11,755 nucleotides of DNA, from assembly GCA_046049545.1 (NCBI GenBank), contig JBJORF010000117.1:1-11755 (forward strand), in the 5' to 3' direction. The DNA is from Romeriopsis sp046049545. Lineage in GTDB: Bacteria > Cyanobacteriota > Cyanobacteriia > Leptolyngbyales > Leptolyngbyaceae. Positions 6,948-11,755 of this stretch are shown piece after piece; the stretch's first letter is position 1; each line of letters opens with the position of its first letter. The notes under the pieces are model-generated. The model searched no databases. It was given only the letters and a program-made list of their open reading frames with translations, and was not told the DNA's origin. The position numbers were made by a program, and so were the translations under genes.

Positions 6948-7753
6948 TTTTGACCTCCCTGCTGATTGGTGCGAAACAAGCCAGGAATGTAGACTTCCGC
7001 CTGAGTTGCACTGCTGAGTTCGATTTGGCGTACAACCCGTTCACGACGGTTGGTTTCGTCGATACCCTCACTGACGTTGGCGGAGAGTTGGGCGATCGTG
7101 CCCTGCATTTGCTGCAATCGTAATAATGCCGTTTGATTCTCCGCTGTCAGCTTAGATTGATTGCCCAGAATCCCCGCTAGCGAGGCGATTTGCTTTGCTT
7201 GGCTCTTCATCACGTCTTGAGTTGCTGTTTGCCCTTGGGCATCTTGAGCGAGTTTCTGAGCCGTCTGTGTGCTTTGCTGATTGCTTTGCACGATCGAACC
7301 CGTTTTCTTCACCTCCTGTTCAATCCATTTCTGGCCTGTTTTTCCCAACACCGGAGCCGCAGTCGCACGAGTCATTTCTTGATCGTAAAGGTTTGCCGTA
7401 TCGCGCTTATTCACGATCGGGTTGACGGTCAATACCCCAGGACTGACAGCCGTTTGCGTCGTTCTCACTTCATAGGGATCGGGTAGTTGAGAATCAGATG
7501 TCGGTGAACTAGAACTACTATTTGCCCCACCTAAAACGCCACCCAAATCACCTTTCAAAACTTGATTGAGAATTTCGTTTCCCTTCTGGATTTGTTGGTC
7601 AACCTGCTCCATCGGGTTGCTGATTGTCTGACCAATCCACTTTTGCCAGTCATCACCAATGCCACCAGGCAATAGCGAAGCTGTCGCCGCACTGACACCT
7701 AGAATCGGTAGAACGGTCGCGATCGTAATTCCAATTAAATAACGTCGTTTCAT
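6944..7753 (-). CDS. VirB5/TrbJ-like exported coiled-coil protein (minor pilus component candidate)
   Basis: This gene encodes 269 residues. Residues 1-25 are a signal peptide (MKRR, then a hydrophobic core ending ATA). The mature protein has a short helical start, a flexible Ser/Gly-rich patch (about 70-90, with a run of five serines), and a long Gln-, Ala- and Thr-rich region at about 140-240 that reads as helical coiled coil. This is the general make-up of VirB5/TrbJ proteins, which sit at the pilus tip or help pilus assembly. The end, AEVYIPGLF, is a short conserved-looking motif. Its ATG overlaps the VirB4 stop as ATGA, and GGAGG at 7759-7763 is 5 bases upstream, so it is probably translationally coupled to the ATPase. 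The mature protein has no cysteines. The family is inferred from composition and position directly after virB4. Confidence 0.7.
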   Translation of the reverse strand: MKRRYLIGITIATVLPILGVSAATASLLPGGIGDDWQKWIGQTISNPMEQVDQQIQKGNEILNQVLKGDLGGVLGGANSSSSSPTSDSQLPDPYEVRTTQTAVSPGVLTVNPIVNKRDTANLYDQEMTRATAAPVLGKTGQKWIEQEVKKTGSIVQSNQQSTQTAQKLAQDAQGQTATQDVMKSQAKQIASLAGILGNQSKLTAENQTALLRLQQMQGTIAQLSANVSEGIDETNRRERVVRQIELSSATQAEVYIPGLFRTNQQGGQK

Positions 7754-10512
7754 TTCAACCTCCGTAAATGCGGAAATGATGTGTCAGCAAATTCGCGAAC
7801 TTCAGACGTGGATGCGATCGTATCCATTGATTTCCCGGCCCGAACGGTTGCAGCATAAGCGTTAGCAAATGCTGCATAGCCTTCAAACTTGTTGGAATGT
7901 TTGGCAAGAACACGATGTCTAGCCCGCTGTTCTTTTTGGTTATTGGCGACAGCGCCGAGTAGTTCTGGCGAAGGATGATGACTGCATTCAACTAATCGCG
8001 CATCCGCATCCAATAGCCAATGGGAGCAAAGCCGGATTGGATCAGTCCGAAATGATTCATCGGTGTTGGGCATTAGCACTGCTGGATCGTAGCCGAAGAA
8101 CTTTTCGTAGGACGGTAATGAGTTGGGTTGAATTGCACCAATAATGCGGGTATTCAGGTTTTGCAGGATTTGCGAACCCGCGATCGAATTGGCAATGGTA
8201 TCCGGGTCTTGCCCGATAATCAGCGGACGAATTCCTGACTTCGCACCGTTGGCGCAGACTTGACCGATGATTTGGGCGATGCCGTTGTACTTGAACAGGA
8301 TAGGACTTTCATCGATCGCCAACAATGAATCTGTCACTTCAAGAGCTTTACGAAAAGCCATTGATTGGGCTGATAGAGCCAGCACTGCCGCTTCGATGTT
8401 ATCGCCAACATTCCGTAAGGCAAATACCGTTAGCTTGGCATCAGTCCGAATCGTTGAAGGCTGAGAAATTGCTTTCCCCACCCGACTGGTCAACCATCCC
8501 TGAAGTTCAAGGATAATTGTCGCTGTCGCCTCTCGCACCGATTCTGATTCCACGCCTAGATCAAGCCGTCGGATGGACTCGACAAAATCAACCAGAGTAG
8601 GCATTTGAAACCAAGCATCAGTATTGAAACCCACTTCAAAAGCCCGATCGTACCGCGCTTGAAATGCCGAGTCGGCAAAGAATGCCGCCAGTCCTTGCCA
8701 GAGAACCGTATGCACTCGTTTACCCAGTTGTCCCTCAGTCTCCGTCCCCATCACCATTGTGTTGAGCGCTTTGACCAGGAATTCCTTGTAATCATCAAGT
8801 CGTTCCGATCGTTGCTTCTCCGGTAAATGCCGCAGGTCAGGAATCTGAAACAGATTATTCGACTCAGATCCAATATCAAAATAAGCGCCAGCATCCCCAA
8901 AGAACTTGACCAAATCCGTGTAGGTCGTTGTTCCGTCTGGTTTTGGATAATCCAGTGAGATGACGTTCATTCCGTTGGCGATCGCCCAAACGAAAATCTC
9001 CGAGGCTAATACTGATTTCCCACTTCGGGTTTCACCGAAAATGAGAATGCCCCGATGCTTGCCCACAAAGTCAATATGCAACGGCATATTCCCCTGTCGC
9101 GTTAGTAGTTCCAAACCCTTGGAATCGACCGATCGAGTGCAAGCCAATGGCATCAGACCCGGTGCTTCATTGGTCAAATACATCTGTCGGCGACCGTCAT
9201 TGAGCAAATAGCCATCTACAACGGGTAAAGACCTGAGCCACAACTGCCAAGCAATCTCCGTCTCCCGAATGAAATCCCCTTGGGGAAACGCATTCGTCAA
9301 CTTCTGGCAAACCTCATTCAACGTAGTCGGATTATCACGATGCACCAACGCAATCACCGAAACCCAAATGGGTAAAGAACCTTCATAGATTTTCTCCTGA
9401 GCTTCTACCCCCTTTTTCGCCCGCATCTGCGAAGCTACATCGACATCCTTGAAGACAGTTGCTCGGTGCATGGCCGTGTAACTTTGGCGAGTTAACCGCT
9501 GCAAAGTCATTCGCGCCATTGTTCGATCAGCAGCGGCCAACTCGCAAATAAACTCACAATCGGGAAACTGTGAAATCACCTGCCACAGGTAATAAAGCTG
9601 ATGCTCCGGGCTGACAAAACCAGGGGGCTTGGATTCCAACGCCACGGCACCAACGAATTTATTTTTGAGATACACCCATTCGCGATCGGCCTTTGGATGC
9701 GTTGGCATTCCTGCCTCACCGCGAATCATCACACTCATGGTATGATGCGGGTCGTTAATCACCTCCGATAATCGGTTCTCTTCGAGGTTCAAATACTGCG
9801 GGATTTCTGGGGCCGATCGATGATTGAACTGTGACCAGAGATAGTCCCACAAATCCTCAGCGGTCATGGGAGTTGCTTGTAAACCCATCCGAGTGTTGAG
9901 TTGTTGTTCCCAATGGAGGTACCCATCGCTAAATCCCTGAGTCAGCAATTCGCGATAGTGAGTCTCCTGTCGTTCCTCCTTTAATCCTTTGAACGTATCG
10001 TATTGGTGAACAACCCAAGCTAAACTCTTTTCAATTTGGTCTTTACTGCGTTCCCCTGGCGCGATTGTATAGGTCGCAAACAGATAAATCTGCTTGGGTT
10101 GTCGTTCTCCTCGTTGGCTGAGTTCTCTAGTCAATCGCTGCTGGGAAAGTAGAAGGAACTGGCTTTCTAGACTTTGATTTGGGTGAATCAAGTCAGCGAG
10201 TTCCGATTGTCGAGCTTGGTCATCGGCGAACGATCGCAGGTGAATTCTCAATCGATCGTTGGGCCGAAACCCTTTCAATCCTTCCTCCAACCGTGATAAA
10301 GCGACCTTAGCTTGACCTTGGGATAACAGCGTATGAATGCCATCGGCTCGAAAGCCAAACACCAACGAAAACTGGTTTCCATGTCGTAGCAAGTAAGCCC
10401 CCACATCCCGTCCACGCAATGATAGACGGCAGATGCATTCTAATTCTGATTCATCCTCGAAGGGCTTGAATCGATAGCGTTTATTGCCTATTCGATGTTT
10501 CGTTTGAGTCAT
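7750..10512 (-). CDS. virB4: VirB4/TraC-like type IV secretion ATPase
   Basis: This gene encodes 920 residues. VirB4 is the conserved motor ATPase at the cytoplasmic base of type IV secretion systems and powers pilus assembly and substrate transfer. The N-terminal half (about 1-450) is the variable CagE/TrbE/VirB-type domain. The C-terminal half is a RecA-like HerA/FtsK-type ATPase: Walker A GETRSGKS at about 493-500 (coding bases 9036-9013), LDYPKPDG shortly after, Walker B LLAIDES with Asp734-Glu735, and IIGQDPD at about 765-771 with a glutamine where the family has its sensor. All key residues are present. The frame is open upstream to 10614, but ATG 10512 is chosen because it has CGAGG at 10519-10523, 6 bases upstream, and avoids a 134-base overlap with the VirB3-like gene. 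The remaining overlap is 32 bases. The length is nearer F-type TraC than the roughly 800 residues of VirB4. Confidence 0.95.
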   Translation of the reverse strand: MTQTKHRIGNKRYRFKPFEDESELECICRLSLRGRDVGAYLLRHGNQFSLVFGFRADGIHTLLSQGQAKVALSRLEEGLKGFRPNDRLRIHLRSFADDQARQSELADLIHPNQSLESQFLLLSQQRLTRELSQRGERQPKQIYLFATYTIAPGERSKDQIEKSLAWVVHQYDTFKGLKEERQETHYRELLTQGFSDGYLHWEQQLNTRMGLQATPMTAEDLWDYLWSQFNHRSAPEIPQYLNLEENRLSEVINDPHHTMSVMIRGEAGMPTHPKADREWVYLKNKFVGAVALESKPPGFVSPEHQLYYLWQVISQFPDCEFICELAAADRTMARMTLQRLTRQSYTAMHRATVFKDVDVASQMRAKKGVEAQEKIYEGSLPIWVSVIALVHRDNPTTLNEVCQKLTNAFPQGDFIRETEIAWQLWLRSLPVVDGYLLNDGRRQMYLTNEAPGLMPLACTRSVDSKGLELLTRQGNMPLHIDFVGKHRGILIFGETRSGKSVLASEIFVWAIANGMNVISLDYPKPDGTTTYTDLVKFFGDAGAYFDIGSESNNLFQIPDLRHLPEKQRSERLDDYKEFLVKALNTMVMGTETEGQLGKRVHTVLWQGLAAFFADSAFQARYDRAFEVGFNTDAWFQMPTLVDFVESIRRLDLGVESESVREATATIILELQGWLTSRVGKAISQPSTIRTDAKLTVFALRNVGDNIEAAVLALSAQSMAFRKALEVTDSLLAIDESPILFKYNGIAQIIGQVCANGAKSGIRPLIIGQDPDTIANSIAGSQILQNLNTRIIGAIQPNSLPSYEKFFGYDPAVLMPNTDESFRTDPIRLCSHWLLDADARLVECSHHPSPELLGAVANNQKEQRARHRVLAKHSNKFEGYAAFANAYAATVRAGKSMDTIASTSEVREFADTSFPHLRRLK

Positions 10513-10822
10513 AACCAGCCTCGCGTAAACAGCATTGATAATCGAGATGTCCGCGCTTCCAGTCCGGGACACCTTGGAATTTATGTGTGAATCGCCAAGT
10601 CTTCTCGCCCACAACTACCCACCAACTGGCAATGCCCCAAATACTCAGGAGCAAAAACCAAGTGAAGGGAACCCGTAAAATCAGGACAAACAGGACATAG
10701 AACCCAAATAGGATTCCAGCGGAAGGAGCGAGAAGATTGGCGGGAATTGGCCCAAGACTGGGTTGCTGCCCCAGACTTTGATTCACGGGACGGAACTGCC
10801 GACCAGTATCACGTTCCGACAT
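10481..10822 (-). CDS. VirB3-like small inner-membrane protein
   Basis: This gene encodes 113 residues. Two hydrophobic segments at about 33-50 and 54-71 form a hairpin, with a hydrophilic N-terminus of about 30 residues and a polar, charged C-terminal tail of about 40. Small two-helix proteins encoded just before virB4 are VirB3/TrbD, which bind VirB4 to the membrane and are sometimes fused to it. The position here fits: its 3' end overlaps the virB4 start by 32 bases. The start has an excellent GGGAGG at 10830-10835, 7 bases upstream, which lies next to the pilin stop codon (TAA at 10828-10826). The sequence itself is not distinctive enough to name without its position. Confidence 0.78.
   Translation of the reverse strand: MSERDTGRQFRPVNQSLGQQPSLGPIPANLLAPSAGILFGFYVLFVLILRVPFTWFLLLSIWGIASWWVVVGEKTWRFTHKFQGVPDWKRGHLDYQCCLREAGYDSNETSNRQ
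10519..10523 (-). promoter_or_regulatory. Shine-Dalgarno sequence deciding the virB4 start
   Basis: The minus strand reads CGAGG, then 6 bases, then ATG at 10512. It lies inside the 3' end of the VirB3-like gene. It supports the 920-residue VirB4 over the longer reading from 10614. Confidence 0.7.
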
Positions 10823-10825
10823 CGG

Positions 10826-11377
10826 TTATCCTCCCGCAGTACCACCTGTTCCGCCGCCGAAAAATAATGAACTCAAGCCTTCAACGACCACGACAGCGGC
10901 AATAACGATGAAGGCATTTTGCATCAGCGGTTGCCATTGCTCACCCCGTTGAGCTTGGTAGACCGCAAATAGGACAAAGCCGACTGCCGAAATCCAGACA
11001 ACGACGCGCAGTAAACCAAACATAAATTTGACGATACTGGCATCGAGGTATTGCCCAAAAATGCTGTTGGTCTGTTGTTCAGCTTTATTGAATAGCTGGG
11101 CATGGGCTGGGTCGCCGTGAAGCGCGATCGCACAAAATACCAATGTCCCACCGAGAATAGCGATCGTTCGCATTCCACCGATTTTCTGAATCCAGGGATG
11201 CAAAGCAATTTGGGGATAGCGGAGATAAAGTAATACAGCCACTAGCCCTACATAGAGCAACAGGGGCGACTGCATCACGAGAAAATCTGTTGAAACGAAA
11301 CAACAAGCTAGAGCCAGCATTGAAGATGCCGTAACACCAGTCAATCTGACCCTGCGTAAAGGCGCAGAGTAATTCAT
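10826..11377 (-). CDS. VirB2/TrbC-like prepilin with an unusually long leader
   Basis: This gene encodes 183 residues and is the first gene of the operon. Residues 94-183 have the form of a VirB2-type major pilin: about 90 residues, a short polar start (QLFNKAEQQ), hydrophobic helices at about 115-140 and 152-173, a small polar loop between them (AQRGEQWQP), and a Gly-rich tail. Signal-peptidase cleavage is likely after A-H-A at 91-93. The part before it is odd: besides the signal-like helix at 71-87, residues about 14-52 hold one or two more hydrophobic segments. An internal Met69 (coding base 11173) would give a standard 25-residue signal peptide, but it has only a poor, too-close GGTGG. 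The ATG at 11377 has AGGA at 11386-11389, 8 bases upstream, and is therefore preferred. VirB2 pilins diverge strongly, so topology and position before VirB3 carry the call. Confidence 0.75.
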   Translation of the reverse strand: MNYSAPLRRVRLTGVTASSMLALACCFVSTDFLVMQSPLLLYVGLVAVLLYLRYPQIALHPWIQKIGGMRTIAILGGTLVFCAIALHGDPAHAQLFNKAEQQTNSIFGQYLDASIVKFMFGLLRVVVWISAVGFVLFAVYQAQRGEQWQPLMQNAFIVIAAVVVVEGLSSLFFGGGTGGTAGG

Positions 11378-11416
11378 TGTGAAAGTCCTAAATGGTTCAA
11401 AATGTCAAAATTCTCA

Positions 11417-11434
11417 GGAAGTTCTTTGACTTCC
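11417..11434. repeat. Inverted repeat upstream of the pilin gene (possible operator)
   Basis: GGAAGT, six bases (TCTTTG), then ACTTCC form perfect 6-bp arms. The repeat lies 40-57 bases upstream of the pilin ATG, where a repressor could block transcription or a small hairpin could form in the leader. Six-base arms in AT-rich DNA may arise by chance. Confidence 0.35.
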
Positions 11435-11560
11435 AGCAGCTACGTAATTTTGTGTCGCAGATTTATCGAGTTGCTTATCCGTATACTGAGGCATAAATCG
11501 GCAATCTGCGCGATTCGTAAGGTTCTCTTTATGATTGCTGAAAATACTTTCCTATGGTCT

Positions 11561-11589
11561 TTGCGAATTGATACTAAGATATTTATAAA
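11561..11589 (+). promoter_or_regulatory. Possible sigma-70-type promoter for a divergent gene
   Basis: TTGCGA (4 of 6 matches to TTGACA) is followed by exactly 17 bases and TATAAA (5 of 6 matches to TATAAT). It faces right, towards the coiled-coil open frame at the window edge. Expected transcription would begin near 11596. Matches like this are common in AT-rich DNA. Confidence 0.35.
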
Positions 11590-11635
11590 ATGACCAATTC
11601 CGATAAATGTAAATTTTCTATTGTATTCCGTCTAA

Positions 11636-11755
11636 AACATCTATTTGGATTCTTACAAGATTTTAACAGAGAAATCTTATAGTGCATTGGAAGAATTGGC
11701 TGCTAAAAAAGAACAAGATGTTTTAAAGGAAATTGATAATTTGAAAAATAAATTA
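11636..11755 (+). CDS. Partial divergent open frame with coiled-coil sequence (start unclear)
   Basis: After a stop at 11633-11635 this plus-strand frame is open to the window edge (40 codons). From about 11687 it reads LEELAAKKEQDVLKEIDNLK, a charged heptad-like helix rich in Lys, Glu and Leu, which looks like real protein rather than random AT-rich sequence. There is no ATG in the frame. TTG at 11645 or 11687 could serve, but neither has a Shine-Dalgarno sequence. A 30-codon frame starting with ATG at 11590 ends with TAG at 11682, just where the coiled-coil part begins in another frame. A frameshifted or decayed gene is therefore possible. The function is unknown; small helical regulators or cell-division-like proteins would fit equally well. 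Confidence 0.35.

Larger units (their letters stand above)
11378..11755. other. AT-rich upstream and divergent region without a confident gene
   Basis: This stretch lies upstream of the first operon gene and must hold the operon promoter if transcription starts here. It is clearly more AT-rich than the gene block and lacks HIP1 cores (the last CGATCG is at 11161-11166). Visible elements are a short inverted repeat at 11417-11434, a possible plus-strand promoter at 11561-11589, and open frames on the plus strand near the right edge. I could not find a convincing minus-strand -35/-10 pair. TTGACA-like bases at 11398-11403 are too close to the start codon to be the operon promoter with normal spacing. 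Confidence 0.6.

Noticed and set aside
10513..10614. Longer virB4 reading from ATG 10614 (34 extra residues)
   Set aside because: It would overlap the VirB3-like gene by 134 bases. The extra residues look like out-of-frame VirB3 coding sequence, and ATG 10512 has a good ribosome site.
11398..11403. TTGACA on the minus strand as the operon -35 box
   Set aside because: At 17-base spacing the -10 position reads CTTTCA and lies between the ribosome site and the start codon.
11402..11593. 63-codon plus-strand open frame beginning MSKFSGSS
   Set aside because: There is no ribosome site, composition is random-looking, and it runs over the probable operon control region. It is open mainly because the region is short of stops in one frame.
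1..11755. CRISPR arrays, tRNA or rRNA genes, insertion sequences with terminal repeats
   Set aside because: No regularly spaced repeats, cloverleaf-like sequence, transposase gene or paired terminal repeats were seen on either strand.

Overview
The window is most likely cyanobacterial. It contains five copies of the octamer GCGATCGC (HIP1, the repeat typical of many cyanobacterial genomes) and roughly thirty copies of its core CGATCG. Its proteins also fit the type IV secretion family known from cyanobacterial plasmids (mating-pair-formation class MPF_C, described from the Anabaena alr72xx plasmid genes). The genus, and whether this is plasmid or chromosome, cannot be told from the window.

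Almost the whole window (11377 down to 72) is one minus-strand gene block. It has eleven intact genes, no gap above 30 bases, and several overlaps. Reading in the direction of transcription: a VirB2-like prepilin (11377-10826), a VirB3-like inner-membrane protein (10822-10481), the VirB4 ATPase (10512-7750), a VirB5/TrbJ-like secreted coiled-coil protein (7753-6944), a VirB6/TrbL-like polytopic protein (6947-5859), a VirB8-like bitopic protein (5840-5097), a VirB10/TrbI protein (5097-3646), a very short VirB9/TraK-like protein (3615-3196), a large VirB1-like cell-wall hydrolase (3192-994), and two small exported proteins of unknown function (979-572 and 557-72). Every gene has a recognisable Shine-Dalgarno sequence, and neighbours are joined by ATGA or TGATG junctions or by stop codons lying next to the next ribosome binding site. 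They are therefore probably translated from one mRNA.

Together the genes give nearly a full envelope-spanning conjugation-type channel: ATPase motor (VirB4), inner-membrane platform (VirB3, VirB6, VirB8), periplasmic and outer-membrane core (VirB10, VirB9), pilus (VirB2, VirB5) and a peptidoglycan-opening enzyme (VirB1). No VirB11 ATPase, VirD4 coupling protein, relaxase or VirB7-type lipoprotein is visible here. They must be outside the window, replaced or absent. The most unusual points are the 139-residue VirB9-like protein encoded after VirB10, the VirB1-like protein with two predicted hydrolase modules plus PGL repeats, and a pilin whose mature part follows a 93-residue leader with extra membrane segments.

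The right end (11378-11755) is AT-rich, has no HIP1 core, and holds the probable control region of the block: a 6-bp inverted repeat upstream of the pilin gene, a possible plus-strand promoter, and the start of a divergent coiled-coil ORF with no clear start codon. The left 71 bases hold open frames on both strands that are too short to identify.
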